Shown: positions 1-9,799 of the stretch, one piece after another | Layout of the letters: every line of letters starts with the position of its first letter | Numbering within the stretch: position 1 is the first letter of the stretch | DNA from: Pedobacter deserti | Lineage (GTDB): Bacteria; Bacteroidota; Bacteroidia; Sphingobacteriales; Sphingobacteriaceae | Direction of reading: 5' to 3' | Length of the DNA: 64,000 nt | Assembly (NCBI RefSeq): GCF_024436415.1 | Contig: NZ_JAFMZQ010000001.1 | Location: 1,054,001-1,118,000 of the forward strand | Notes under the pieces: generated by a model | The model's input: only the letters and a program-made list of their open reading frames with translations | Database searches by the model: none | What the model was told of the DNA's origin: nothing | Position numbers and translations under genes: made by a program

Positions 1-30
1 ATTTCGAAGTGCATTTGGTTTTTTTAGGGT

Positions 31-168
31 ATGAGAAACAAAGTATTAAAGATTATCCTGCTGATCGCATTCATCATTTTGGCGGTTTATGCCGTTAACC
101 TCGTTAAAGACTCCAATAAAGGTGTTCCCTCACCGAATAAGAAAGGAAGCCCTTTCCAACAAAAATAA
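31..168 (+). CDS. small single-span membrane peptide (45 aa)
   Basis: A 45-codon ORF with an ATG at 31, preceded by an in-frame TAG at 25-27, so it is a complete small ORF and not the tail of a longer gene. Residues about 5-24 form one hydrophobic segment rich in Ile, Leu and Val, followed by a short polar tail with Pro, Lys and Gln. That pattern suggests a single-pass inner-membrane peptide. I do not recognise a family. Its upstream context is outside the window. Codon use looks normal for the region, but ORFs this short can be fortuitous. Confidence 0.5.
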   Translation: MRNKVLKIILLIAFIILAVYAVNLVKDSNKGVPSPNKKGSPFQQK

Positions 169-207
169 CGCTAAAACGGCTTTGTTTAGCTTAAGGATCC
201 GCGCTGG

Positions 208-669
208 CTATCTGGCGAAGTAATAATAAAACATGGCCTTAACGATCTGGCTCATGTTCCGTTTTCCTGTAACCCAGTCTGAGATGCTTTCCCGGTCTAC
301 ACCCGTATCGAATGCGATCTGCTTAATCCGTATACCTTTTTCGTTCATTTTCTGATCGAGCCAGGCGGGCGTTACTTCACTCGCCGGAGAAGGGCGAAAG
401 GTGACAGGCAGGATGACCAGTTCGGACTGGGGCAGAAACTTGCTGAACAGTTCTCGTGTTCTTTTGATTAAAGTAGCTTCGGTGGCGTAGTTGCCGGATC
501 TGTTTTCCTGCTGCCTGCATTCAATCTCAGTGACATGTTCGTCTGTATACTTAATGCTGAAAGTGATGCTCGACTCTCGTTCATGCCGTTCGGCAGCTTT
601 GTTAAGTTTGCTTAATTGCTCGGCCGAGACCTGCCCGGCTAGTTTATCTATACCTGTAATCGTACTCAT
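208..669 (-). CDS. HTH-type protein of unknown function (153 aa)
   Basis: A soluble 153-residue protein. The C-terminal third (about residues 100-150) reads like a Cro/C1-type helix-turn-helix: IKQIAFDTGVDRESISDWVTGK has the spacing of an A-x(3)-G turn followed by a recognition helix with S-x-S-x-W. The N-terminal two thirds are charged and unassigned. It lies on the same strand as hipBA, about 140 bp downstream of hipA, but that gap argues against tight translational coupling. It could be a regulator left from a mobile element or a stand-alone transcription factor. No catalytic motif is visible. Confidence 0.6.
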   Translation of the reverse strand: MSTITGIDKLAGQVSAEQLSKLNKAAERHERESSITFSIKYTDEHVTEIECRQQENRSGNYATEATLIKRTRELFSKFLPQSELVILPVTFRPSPASEVTPAWLDQKMNEKGIRIKQIAFDTGVDRESISDWVTGKRNMSQIVKAMFYYYFAR

Positions 670-810
670 TGGCTATGTTCCAAGTTTTTCATTAGCATGA
701 TTGCATCACACTAACAATTCACCCAGCAACAAGTTTTAACAGCAGCGCAATCGAAGTCACCCTGAACTGCTTGAACTTTACAAGAAATATGAATCGCACG
801 GAGGTGATCA

Positions 811-2061
811 TTATTGATCGAACTGAAATGCTGTGGACATCTGCTCCACCTCGCTTCTGGAGATGCCGATTTCCCTGGCAATTGTTCTCCAGTTCGATAC
901 CGATTTGCTGACCTGGTGAAAAATATCCTCCATTTGGCGTTTGTCAAGACGAAAATATTCTCCGACACTGAAGGCCAGGTCAAAATCTAATGCACTGCTT
1001 GAGCTGTCGATGGTCAGCGCCAGAGAGTCTTTGTCGATGGATGGGTTGATGTCATAGGCGGGGGACAATGTCCATCCCTTGTCTGTCAGCACAAAACCAT
1101 GGTTTCTTAAATGGTCGTCAGTGTTGGAAATGGCGATATTGAAGATGATCCTTCTCCAGAGCTGGTGCAGGTCTGCCTCTATCGATTTGCCGTATCGCTG
1201 TATGAATTCAGCAATGTCAAGATAACCGGTCTCTTCAGGAATATTACCCTCAATATTGCCGGTCATGGTCATCGCCGAGGAAAAATGGATGCGGTGCCCC
1301 AGTTCCCTGTCGAAGCGTTTGGTCAGGAAAGTATCGTATTTTCCCGATACGTGCAGGAGCTGTGATTCTGCCATGTTTATTCCTGCACCGGTTGCGAGTC
1401 TATAGGCGAGATATTCCCAAGCCCCCTTGTTTGTTGTATCGCTATTGGACGGAAACTTGGCGATCCATAACTGTCCCTTTTCGTCGATAATGTTCGCCTT
1501 TGGCCTTGCTCCGCCCAGTGAGGAGCCTGGTGCGAGCAATATTTTTACATCTTTCCTAACATCGATAGCATCCTCGTCTTTTTCGTAGCGTGAAGCACTT
1601 TCCTGCAGTTCGCCGATATGTGCCCATGGTGGCGTTGGGGAATCCCTGTTGTCATCAAGAAATGGCCCGCCTGGATCGAGTTTGAACCTTAGTGCGCCCA
1701 TTCTGCTCATATCGTTTACTCCCAAAAGGTATTCGATATCATACAGCGTGGGGTTTGGCTTACCCTGCTCCCTTGCAACATCTGCGGCGCGCCTTCTCAT
1801 TAATGTCCTTCCCCAGGTGTCGGGCATGGAATCCATAAAGACGCCAAAGTTCTCCTTGTTCCTTGGATACTGCGGGCCGGTGAATTGATCCAGGTCGGGG
1901 TCCAACAGAAAGAAGCGCGAATCCTTGAGCCACTCCCGGTTATATTCAAAGCTGAAGGTCTTTTTCGCTTTTCCCTGGACAGCAGTCAGTACACCAATCT
2001 CCTTCGGTTCCTCCATGCCTATCCAGTGCGCATAGATATGGATGTCTGTACGCTCTGCCAT
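811..2061 (-). CDS. hipA: HipA-family serine/threonine kinase toxin
   Basis: A 416-residue HipA-like kinase, about the usual family length. In HipA families the kinase phosphorylates a target such as glutamyl-tRNA synthetase and causes growth arrest; the target here is unknown. Visible motifs are a Gly-rich GGARPKA segment, a catalytic-loop-like NTDDH with Asp315/Asp316 followed by Asn, and an AYDINP metal-binding segment with Asp337. The order matches the HipA catalytic core, with a HipA N-terminal (Couple_hipA-like) region before it. The ATG overlaps the hipB stop codon as TAATG, so the pair is translationally coupled. No truncation is seen, so the toxin is probably intact. Confidence 0.9.
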   Translation of the reverse strand: MAERTDIHIYAHWIGMEEPKEIGVLTAVQGKAKKTFSFEYNREWLKDSRFFLLDPDLDQFTGPQYPRNKENFGVFMDSMPDTWGRTLMRRRAADVAREQGKPNPTLYDIEYLLGVNDMSRMGALRFKLDPGGPFLDDNRDSPTPPWAHIGELQESASRYEKDEDAIDVRKDVKILLAPGSSLGGARPKANIIDEKGQLWIAKFPSNSDTTNKGAWEYLAYRLATGAGINMAESQLLHVSGKYDTFLTKRFDRELGHRIHFSSAMTMTGNIEGNIPEETGYLDIAEFIQRYGKSIEADLHQLWRRIIFNIAISNTDDHLRNHGFVLTDKGWTLSPAYDINPSIDKDSLALTIDSSSSALDFDLAFSVGEYFRLDKRQMEDIFHQVSKSVSNWRTIAREIGISRSEVEQMSTAFQFDQ

Positions 2062-2357
2062 TACTGTCCTTTAAGTAGGTTAAGGTCCTGTAATTTTTTT
2101 CCAAATTCGTCATCGGCTGCAAGCTTGTAGAAATCGCCTTGGAGGTTCATTGCTCTGAGCACATTGAAATACGCTCCCATGGAAACATTTGGGCTGCCTT
2201 TTTCGATACTGGCAACGGTATTTCTGTTCAGGCCTGCGCGTTCGGAAATCTGCATGATGGTAAGTTCACGTCTCTTACGCGCCAGCTTGATGTTCTCGCC
2301 CACTACTTCGAGGATCTTTTTGTGCTTAGGGAATAAAATGGGTTTTTTGGTTCTCAT
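2061..2357 (-). CDS. hipB: HipB-like XRE antitoxin/autorepressor
   Basis: A small XRE-family DNA-binding protein upstream of hipA. The HTH lies at roughly residues 20-70, with motifs LARKRRELT, ISERAGLNRNTVASIEKG and a trailing helix. I place the start at the ATG at 2357, giving 98 aa. The longer frame would begin at a TTG at 2384, inside the palindromic operator. The stop overlaps the hipA start (TAATG). In characterised systems HipB neutralises HipA and represses the operon. The long palindrome at its start codon fits that autoregulation. Confidence 0.88.
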   Translation of the reverse strand: MRTKKPILFPKHKKILEVVGENIKLARKRRELTIMQISERAGLNRNTVASIEKGSPNVSMGAYFNVLRAMNLQGDFYKLAADDEFGKKLQDLNLLKGQ

Positions 2358-2406
2358 GCTTAATATTTTAGGCGTTTTGCACAAAAATGCTAATAATATT
2401 AAGCAT
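2356..2406. promoter_or_regulatory. palindromic operator of hipBA
   Basis: A 51-bp interrupted palindrome. The outer arms ATGCTTAATATT (2356-2367) and AATATTAAGCAT (2395-2406) are perfect 12-bp reverse complements, and the 27-bp spacer is itself partly symmetric (TTAG...CTAA, TTTTGCACAAAA). The left arm overlaps the hipB ATG. Its position fits binding by the HipB dimer or a pair of dimers; the binding itself is inferred. Confidence 0.7.
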
Positions 2407-2424
2407 TGTCAAGTATAGAAAGTG

Positions 2425-5400
2425 TCACTTCCTTAAATCCTGTATGAATTGCAGCGGGGGTTTTCCATAGGCTTTTTTAAATGCCCGTGAAAAGTTTGTG
2501 CTGCTTTGCATGCCGATGCGGTCGGCTACCTGCGCCATACTGACATCTTCGTGGGTCATCATCTCGACGGCTTTTTTCAATCGGTAGGTCCTGACAAATT
2601 CTGCGACGGACTGGCCGGTGATATCTTTGATCTTGTTGTACAGCTTCGTCCGGCTGATGTATAAGTGTTCGCACAAAAACTCCACATCAAGGTTGGGCTC
2701 CTGGATGTTCTCTTCAATAACAGTAAGCACTTTATTGAGGAAGCTGATGTCTTTCTCGGAGGAGACAAGTTCGGTTGCCTGTGAGAGATAATTTTCAATA
2801 TATTTTTCCCTCAATCTTTCTCCCTTCGCAAACAGGTTTTGCAGTGTTAGCAGCAACAATTCCATGTTCAAAGGCTTCTCGAAGTAGTAGTCGGCACCCG
2901 AGGCCATCCCCGCTATTTTCGTATCCAATGCATCCCTGGCCGAAAGGATGAGAAAGGGGATATGGCTGGTTTCAAAAGTGTCCTTCATCAGCCGGCATAA
3001 CTCAATGCCGTCCATTTCGGGCATCATAACATCGCTGATCACCAGATCAACCTTAACCTCTAAAGCTATATCGAAGGCAGCACGGCCATTTTCGGCTTCG
3101 TATACCTGGTAATAGGCTCCGAGCGTTTGCTTAAGGAAACCCCGGAGTTCATCGTTATCTTCCACCAGCAAGATCCGTTTATTGCCCGGAATTACAGCAG
3201 GCTCACTGGGTGCGCCAGGAACTGCCTCCTGGTCGGAAGCCCCAGTCGCTTCCAGATACATCCCCGGATCATTTTCGTTGCCCGCTTTTTCAGATTCATT
3301 ATAGTCTTCTTCATCAATTGGGATTCCTACGAGGATCTCTGTGCCTTTGTGGCGTTCACTGTAAATGTGCAGATCCCCCTTATGCAGGTGGGTGAGGCTT
3401 TTAACCAGGGCCAAACCGATGCCGGAACCCAGATGGTCGTTGCTCACCCGGTAATAGCGGTCGAAAATCTTATCTATGGACTCCGCTGAGATCCCTATGC
3501 CCTCATCCCTGATCTTAAAGTACACATAGCGCTTCCCCCGGTAATCGTTCCGCAAACTGAAGCCCGTAGCGAAGGAGGGCTTGAACTGGCCGATGTCATC
3601 CAGGATTTCAAAGGATACACTTCCGCCTGCACCGGAATATTTGAAGGCATTGTTCAAAAGGTTGTAGAGGATTTTCTCGACGATTTGGAGATCAAAATAG
3701 CCGTCCGGCTGGCCGGCCCTTAGCGCTGCATCCCGGTCCGCTAAGGTGAAACGCAGCATTTTGTTGACCGCAAGGGGCTGAAATTCTTCGGCTACGTTTT
3801 TGTAAAAATCTATGACGGACACTCTCTGCACGCGCAGCTTAAGCAAGCTGTCGGACGCCTTCCTGAAATTCATCAGTTCGGCAACCAGGTTGATCAGGCG
3901 ACGGGCATTCCGGAGCATCAGTTCGTAAGACTGCTGTACAGCCGGGTTGGTATTCCGGCTGATTAGGCCTTCGAGGGGGCCGATAATGAGGGACAAAGGC
4001 GTCCGGAACTCATGGGAGATATTGGTGAAAAAGGTGAGCTGCTGCTGATAAAGCTTTTCATTCAGCTCACGGACTGCCACCTCCCGTTTGAGCCTGTACC
4101 AGCGTGCCTGATACACATATATTCCGATTAAGCCCGATGCAAGGAGCAGTCCGTAAAAAGCCCTGGCCAGGTTCGAGTTCCACCAGGGCGGACTGACCGT
4201 GATCCGGCTTTCCGCCGTTGCGCTGCTCCAGAGCCCGTCGTTGTTAGAGGCCTGCACCACAAACCGGTAGGTTTTATAGGGCAGATTGCTGTAGGAAGCA
4301 CTTGGGTTGGTCCCGTCGGTATATTTCCATGTTGCGTCGAAGCCCTCGAGCTTATAACGATACAGGCATTTCAAGGGGTTAGCGAAGTGCATGGCAGAAA
4401 AGAAGATCACAAAGTTATTCTGGCGATACCCGAGCGCTATCTCGGAGGCTGATCCGTAGCGTGGTTTTTCATTGTTGATCAAAATGCCGGTAAGCACGGG
4501 TGTAGCCGGGATCTTATTGGTTTTGATCTGCTGCGGATAGAAATAATTCAGCCCGTTGATGCCGCCGAAATATAGTCGGCCCCCCGAACCTTTATTCGAT
4601 GCGCCGACCTTGAAACTGTTTCCCTGCAGACCGTCGTTCCGCTCGTACCGCGTTAGCTGTTGCGAGGATGGATTGAAACACAGCAAGCCGTTTCCGCCCA
4701 TCCAGACGTTGCCCATGTCGTCGATCTCCAGGCTCTCCACATCTTTGAAAATTCCGTAGCGGTCCGCAAAAGCCTTTATGGTGTAAGCGTTGTTTTTTTG
4801 GATGGCGAGCCGGTTTAATCCCCCGCCGATCGTGCCAATCCAGTAAGTGCTGTCGTTTTGCCGGGCAATAGGATAGGTATAGTCTGAACTCAGGGCATTC
4901 GGTTTTGAGGAGGCCGAATAATGGTAGCTGCGGAGGATGTTCCCCTCCTTGTCGATGACCATGCGCCTCAGCCCCTTTGTGCTGGAGACAAACAATTGCG
5001 GCCGGTTCTGCTCCGCAAAAATAAAATAGCCCTCATCGTAGTACCTGACATGCCAGCGGTTTGCTTTGTCCTTCCAGATCACCCCAAAGCGGTCGGTATG
5101 ATTGCCAAACCAAATGTTGCCGAACATATCTTTGGTCAGCGTTTCGATCTTAAAATTCGGGAAATGCTCGTAACCAAGAGGTTTCCACAGGCTTTTTCTG
5201 TCTGGTTTTAAAATATCGATGCCCGCGCCGGTCCCGATCCATAAGTTCCGTTCATCATCGAGGGCCAGCGCGGCCACCTCATCGTGTTTCAGGCGAACAG
5301 GTGAATTGTAGGTGTTGTAATGGTTAAACTGGTGCGTCGTGAGGTTATAAAGGTTCAACCCGTTGGCCGTGGTACCCACCCAGAGATCCTGTTTGTCTTC

Positions 5401-6480
5401 CAGTACGGAACGGATGTGGTTGCCCGACAAGGTGTTGCCGGAGCCCGGATGATGCTGCAGGGTGTAGAATAATTTCTGGTTCAGGTCGCAATAATTGACG
5501 CCCCCGCCAAAGGTGCAAACCCAGAGGCACTCCGAGCGGTCGATAAACATCCCGTTCAGTGCGTTCGAGTTGAGGCTGTAGGCTTGGTGGTTATTTACCG
5601 TCTGAACCAGGTTCAAATCAGGGTCGAGCCGCAGCAGCTGCGCTCCGGTATTGATCCAGTAATCGCCATTGGCGCTTTGCTGAATATCGTATGCAGGAGC
5701 ATCCTGAGGCATGGTAAATTCCTGCTGCCTGACGAAGCTATCTGCGACCCCTGATGCGTTCTTTTTCAGCCTGAATAGTTGGTTTGCTCCAGACAGGATC
5801 AGGTTATTGGCGCGGTCGACATACACCCGGGACAGATTTTCCGTTGGCAGACCGCCAACAACCACTTTGCGAAACTTCATGTTCTGGTCGGCCACCCACA
5901 GCCCCTTGCTACCCGACAAGTATAGCCGGTTGCCCGGCGCCCTGGCGAAATGCGTAAAAGTGATTCCTTTGGGAGCGTTCAGGGGTATTTCCCGGAGTGC
6001 GCCATTTTCAGCGCGGTAGGCTTTAAACCGGCCATCCGTAAGCCCGTAAATCACATTCCCGGTAGCTTTCCCTATTTTCCAGAGCCGCGGACCGGGTGCA
6101 GCATTTTTCAGGTGATAGTCCGTGTATTTTTCCTGCACCGGGTCGAAACGCTGTACGCCGCCCTCGGTGCCAAGCCATATCGTGCCATCATTGTCGGGGA
6201 ACAGGCAGGTGATCCGGTTTTTGAAGGAATTGTTTAAAGGAACGTTTTGGTTATAATACTTTTTGATGGTATAGCCATCGTACCTGTCGAGCCCGAAGTT
6301 GGTCGCCACCCAGATATAACCACGGCGATCCTGGGTAATGTCGTTCGCATCGGTATGTGATAATCCCTCGTCGACCGTTAAATAACTGAATTTAAAGGGG
6401 AAAGATTGTCCCAGCGCATCAACATGAACAATGCATCCAATAAAAATTAACAGTAAAGCGTATTTCTTGAAACAGTTCAT
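2425..6480 (-). CDS. hybrid two-component system sensor/regulator (HTCS)
   Basis: A Bacteroidota one-protein two-component system of 1351 aa from the chosen start. Domains in order are: a signal peptide (MNCFKK then a hydrophobic run), a periplasmic double propeller of Reg_prop repeats with recurrent WxGT/LWVGT motifs, a Y_Y_Y domain before the membrane helix, HisKA (His823 in NISHEFRTP), HATPase (G-x-GIGLALV), a receiver (Asp1150 in VISDVMMP) and a C-terminal AraC-type HTH. Such proteins sense oligosaccharides directly and activate a neighbouring polysaccharide locus. It is divergent from the GH2 gene at 6609, its most likely target. A start 30 nt upstream (6510) is possible, but the Met at 6480 gives a cleaner signal peptide. 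Confidence 0.93.
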   Translation of the reverse strand: MNCFKKYALLLIFIGCIVHVDALGQSFPFKFSYLTVDEGLSHTDANDITQDRRGYIWVATNFGLDRYDGYTIKKYYNQNVPLNNSFKNRITCLFPDNDGTIWLGTEGGVQRFDPVQEKYTDYHLKNAAPGPRLWKIGKATGNVIYGLTDGRFKAYRAENGALREIPLNAPKGITFTHFARAPGNRLYLSGSKGLWVADQNMKFRKVVVGGLPTENLSRVYVDRANNLILSGANQLFRLKKNASGVADSFVRQQEFTMPQDAPAYDIQQSANGDYWINTGAQLLRLDPDLNLVQTVNNHQAYSLNSNALNGMFIDRSECLWVCTFGGGVNYCDLNQKLFYTLQHHPGSGNTLSGNHIRSVLEDKQDLWVGTTANGLNLYNLTTHQFNHYNTYNSPVRLKHDEVAALALDDERNLWIGTGAGIDILKPDRKSLWKPLGYEHFPNFKIETLTKDMFGNIWFGNHTDRFGVIWKDKANRWHVRYYDEGYFIFAEQNRPQLFVSSTKGLRRMVIDKEGNILRSYHYSASSKPNALSSDYTYPIARQNDSTYWIGTIGGGLNRLAIQKNNAYTIKAFADRYGIFKDVESLEIDDMGNVWMGGNGLLCFNPSSQQLTRYERNDGLQGNSFKVGASNKGSGGRLYFGGINGLNYFYPQQIKTNKIPATPVLTGILINNEKPRYGSASEIALGYRQNNFVIFFSAMHFANPLKCLYRYKLEGFDATWKYTDGTNPSASYSNLPYKTYRFVVQASNNDGLWSSATAESRITVSPPWWNSNLARAFYGLLLASGLIGIYVYQARWYRLKREVAVRELNEKLYQQQLTFFTNISHEFRTPLSLIIGPLEGLISRNTNPAVQQSYELMLRNARRLINLVAELMNFRKASDSLLKLRVQRVSVIDFYKNVAEEFQPLAVNKMLRFTLADRDAALRAGQPDGYFDLQIVEKILYNLLNNAFKYSGAGGSVSFEILDDIGQFKPSFATGFSLRNDYRGKRYVYFKIRDEGIGISAESIDKIFDRYYRVSNDHLGSGIGLALVKSLTHLHKGDLHIYSERHKGTEILVGIPIDEEDYNESEKAGNENDPGMYLEATGASDQEAVPGAPSEPAVIPGNKRILLVEDNDELRGFLKQTLGAYYQVYEAENGRAAFDIALEVKVDLVISDVMMPEMDGIELCRLMKDTFETSHIPFLILSARDALDTKIAGMASGADYYFEKPLNMELLLLTLQNLFAKGERLREKYIENYLSQATELVSSEKDISFLNKVLTVIEENIQEPNLDVEFLCEHLYISRTKLYNKIKDITGQSVAEFVRTYRLKKAVEMMTHEDVSMAQVADRIGMQSSTNFSRAFKKAYGKPPLQFIQDLRK

Positions 6481-6608
6481 GGATTCTGAAGATGAAGGTA
6501 GGAATTTCATAGCCCAACAGGAATTCCAGGTATTGAAAAGTACATATTGTCAAGAAAAATGCATGTCTGGCAGGACTAACGATGCTGCTGATACAGACCT
6601 TTGTAAGC

Positions 6609-9600
6609 ATGAACAGATCATTCAAACGCTTACTTGTCTTAAGTATCTGCAGTTGCTTTTTCAACGTAGTGTCTCCCTTATCAGGTTTTGGTCAGGCAGA
6701 CGCAGGGAAATTTTTGTCGGCCCGGGACACCGCAGGCGTGCCAAAGGAAATTGAGGACCCGGAGGTTATCGGGATCAATAAGGAGCTGAGCCATGCTGCG
6801 TTGATGCCTTACGGATCGCTGAAGGAAGCGCTCAAGGGAAGACGGGAAGCTTCCACGTTTACCCGCAGTCTGAATGGCATATGGAAGTTCAACTGGGTAG
6901 ACTGGCCCCAGAAGCGTCCGGTTCGTTTTTATGATCCGGCTTATGATGTTTCCCGCTGGAAAGACATCAGGGTACCCTCGAATTTCCAGGTTGAAGGATA
7001 CGGTACCCCTAATTACAGCAATTTTACATATATCTTTAAAAAGGACTTCCCCCGGGTGATGAGCACGCCGCCGGAGAAGTATACCAACTTCCGGGAGCGA
7101 AACCCCGTAGGCAGCTACCGCCGCGACTTCCAACTGCCTTCTGACTGGGCCGGCCGTCGCACCTTCATTACTTTTGACGGTGTGGATGCCGGTTTCTTTC
7201 TCTGGGTAAATGGAAAGAAGGTCGGTTATAGCGTGAACAGCCGGAATGCCGCTGAGTTTGATCTGACGAAATATGTAAAACCCGGCAAGAACGTCCTGGC
7301 CGTGGAGGTCTACCGCTTCACCAGCGGGAGCTATCTGGAAAACCAGGACATGTGGCGTTTAAGCGGGATCTTCAGAGGTGTAAGGCTCTGGAGTGCACCC
7401 CAAATGCATATCAGGGATTATTTCGTTAAAACAGATCTAGACCAGCAGTACCGGGATGCGACCGTGAAGGTTAGCGCCAAAGTAAAAAACTACAGCAGCA
7501 AACGTATCAATGCCCGGGTGCTGAATGTCGCCCTGTACAACGGGAATGCCGCAGTAGCAGGTGCCAGGGCCAAAAAAGCCGTTCCAGCCTTGGGACCAGG
7601 TGAGGAGGTTAACGTTGAGCTGAGTTTCCCCGTGAAAAACCCTAAAAAATGGACCGCCGAAACCCCTAACCTGTATACCACAGTACTTACGCTGACCGAT
7701 GGCAAGCGCACCGAGGAAACCTTGTCGTCGCGCACCGGCTTCCGGGAAATCGAAATCAAAGGACGCTTGTTCCTGGTCAACGGCGTACCGATAAAGCTGA
7801 AAGGCGTAAACCGGCATGAGAACTATCCCGATAACGGTCACGCCGTTACCGAAAAGCAGATGATCGAAGACATCATCCTGATCAAGCAGACCAACAGCAA
7901 CCATGTGCGCACCAGCCATTACTCGGACGATCCGAGGTGGTATGAGCTCTGTGACGAATACGGCATTTATCTCGTTGCCGAAGCCAATGTAGAATGCCAT
8001 GACGTGCAGAACCAATTTAACGAAGAGCCTACGATCAAAGCAGCCATCATCGACCGGAATGTGGCTAACGTAGAAAATTTCAAAAATCATCCATCCGTCC
8101 TGATCTGGTCGCTCGGCAACGAGAACGGTGAAGGCGGATCCAATTTCAGGGCTGCGCTGGCCGCCATTAAAGCGATTGACCCCGACCGTCCGACCCATTA
8201 CGAGGGATTCGGGCTCGGCGCTAAAAACCCCGCAGATATAGACAGCCGGATGTATACGCAGATTGCCCCTATGGTAAAACATGCGCTGGATACTACACTT
8301 ACTAAGCCTTTCTATCTATGCGAGTACGCCCATGCCATGTTTAATTCCATGGGGTCGGTTGACCTTTATAATGAGATGTTTGATAAGTATCCGCAGCTTC
8401 TTGGCGGCGCTATCTGGGAATGGCAGGATCAGGGCATATACAATAACCGTAACCCGGAGCATCCGATCACCGCATTTGGTGGGGGATTCGGAGAATTCCC
8501 GAACGACCGCTACTATATCCACAAAGGCGTTGTTTTCTCAGACCGCTCCCCGAAACCGCATTTTCCTGAGTTAAAACATGCTTACCAGTGGATCAGCATC
8601 CGCGCCAAAGATCTTCAGAAAGGCATCGTCAGCATCAAGAACCGGTACCAGTTTCTTAACCTGGATCATTTGAACGCGACCTGGGAGCTTACAGCTGACG
8701 GCATGCCTTTGTCGAAAGGCCAGCTCGACGTTGGTACGATAGCTCCAGGCACAGAAAAAGACGTTACGATACCCTTTGCATTTAACCCTAAGCCAGGCGT
8801 AGAATATTTTGTCAGAATCTCCTTTAGTCTGAACAAAGACCTGCCCTGGGCACCGAAAGGCTATGAAGTGGCCTGGCAGCAGTTGAAACTGGAGGGTATT
8901 TTGGCAGCACAGATTGAGCGTGCTCAGGGCGATAAGCTTACACTGACCGAGACCAAGGATCTCGTACAGGTGAGCGGCGACAAGTTCAGTCTTGATTTTG
9001 ACAAAGTCAAAGGCACTTTCACCAAAATGATGCAGTCGGGCGAAAACCTGATCCGCGAGAACGGCGGTCCGGCCCTGCATTTATGGCGGGCGCCGCACCA
9101 GATAGACGATATGTGGGCCTATCCGGACTGGGAGCGGAACGGTTTGAAGAACCTGAGCTGGGTAACCAATGAAGTCAGCAGCACGCAGCTTGCATCTGGT
9201 ACTGTGGAAATCAAGGTAAGTCTGACAGGAACGGGAAAACAGAATTTTACGGTCCAGCATAAAGTGACCTATACCATAAGCGGGGAGGGCGTGATCAAGT
9301 CTGTAAACGACGTCAGCTTTAGCGACCCCAAGCTGATCCTGGCAAGAATTGGTGTCCGCATGTTCCTGGACAAATCGCTGGACCGTTTCGATTTCTTTGG
9401 GAGAGGCCCGATGGAAAACTATGCAGACCGAAAAAGCGGGTTTGATGTCGGGAAATACAGCAGCAGCGTAATGCAGCAATTGACTCCTTATGAAAAGCCG
9501 ATGGAATGCGGTAACCACGAAGATGTGCGCTGGGCGAAGCTAACGTCGCACAAAGGCAGCGGCATTGCCGTGAAGCGGGTTGACTCGCTCATGCAGGTTT

Positions 9601-9797
9601 CCGCGTTGCCCTACAGCGATGAAGAACTGGAGCCTGTGGAATACAAGATAGACCTTCCGCAGAGCAAGGGAACGGTATTATGCGTGAGTCACAAGACACT
9701 CGGGGTCGGCTCCTACGGATGCGGTCCGAGACCACTGGAGCCTTACCTGGTTTATGCCAAGCCAACCAGGTTCAGCTACCAGATTGAGTTGTTTTAG
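6609..9797 (+). CDS. secreted GH2 beta-galactosidase-like enzyme
   Basis: A large glycoside hydrolase family 2 protein of about 1062 aa, organised like LacZ. It has a sugar-binding jelly roll, an Ig-like domain, a TIM barrel, a second Ig-like domain and a C-terminal small-chain domain (Bgal_small_N). The putative acid/base is Glu505 in SLGNENG and the nucleophile is Glu572 in CEYAHAM; both are present. The start at 6609 gives a clear signal peptide (MNRSFKRLL, then hydrophobic, then GFGQA). A frame opening 27 nt upstream is less likely. The predicted site is periplasmic or outer surface. It is divergent from the HTCS gene, a typical inducible arrangement. No SusC/SusD pair is adjacent. The exact substrate (beta-galactoside or another sugar) cannot be read from sequence alone. 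Confidence 0.92.
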   Translation: MNRSFKRLLVLSICSCFFNVVSPLSGFGQADAGKFLSARDTAGVPKEIEDPEVIGINKELSHAALMPYGSLKEALKGRREASTFTRSLNGIWKFNWVDWPQKRPVRFYDPAYDVSRWKDIRVPSNFQVEGYGTPNYSNFTYIFKKDFPRVMSTPPEKYTNFRERNPVGSYRRDFQLPSDWAGRRTFITFDGVDAGFFLWVNGKKVGYSVNSRNAAEFDLTKYVKPGKNVLAVEVYRFTSGSYLENQDMWRLSGIFRGVRLWSAPQMHIRDYFVKTDLDQQYRDATVKVSAKVKNYSSKRINARVLNVALYNGNAAVAGARAKKAVPALGPGEEVNVELSFPVKNPKKWTAETPNLYTTVLTLTDGKRTEETLSSRTGFREIEIKGRLFLVNGVPIKLKGVNRHENYPDNGHAVTEKQMIEDIILIKQTNSNHVRTSHYSDDPRWYELCDEYGIYLVAEANVECHDVQNQFNEEPTIKAAIIDRNVANVENFKNHPSVLIWSLGNENGEGGSNFRAALAAIKAIDPDRPTHYEGFGLGAKNPADIDSRMYTQIAPMVKHALDTTLTKPFYLCEYAHAMFNSMGSVDLYNEMFDKYPQLLGGAIWEWQDQGIYNNRNPEHPITAFGGGFGEFPNDRYYIHKGVVFSDRSPKPHFPELKHAYQWISIRAKDLQKGIVSIKNRYQFLNLDHLNATWELTADGMPLSKGQLDVGTIAPGTEKDVTIPFAFNPKPGVEYFVRISFSLNKDLPWAPKGYEVAWQQLKLEGILAAQIERAQGDKLTLTETKDLVQVSGDKFSLDFDKVKGTFTKMMQSGENLIRENGGPALHLWRAPHQIDDMWAYPDWERNGLKNLSWVTNEVSSTQLASGTVEIKVSLTGTGKQNFTVQHKVTYTISGEGVIKSVNDVSFSDPKLILARIGVRMFLDKSLDRFDFFGRGPMENYADRKSGFDVGKYSSSVMQQLTPYEKPMECGNHEDVRWAKLTSHKGSGIAVKRVDSLMQVSALPYSDEELEPVEYKIDLPQSKGTVLCVSHKTLGVGSYGCGPRPLEPYLVYAKPTRFSYQIELF

Positions 9798-9799
9798 GC

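Noticed and set aside
7437..8282. Minus-strand 281-aa ORF opposite the GH2 gene
   Set aside because: It is antisense to the conserved catalytic region; the open frame reflects codon bias of the real gene.
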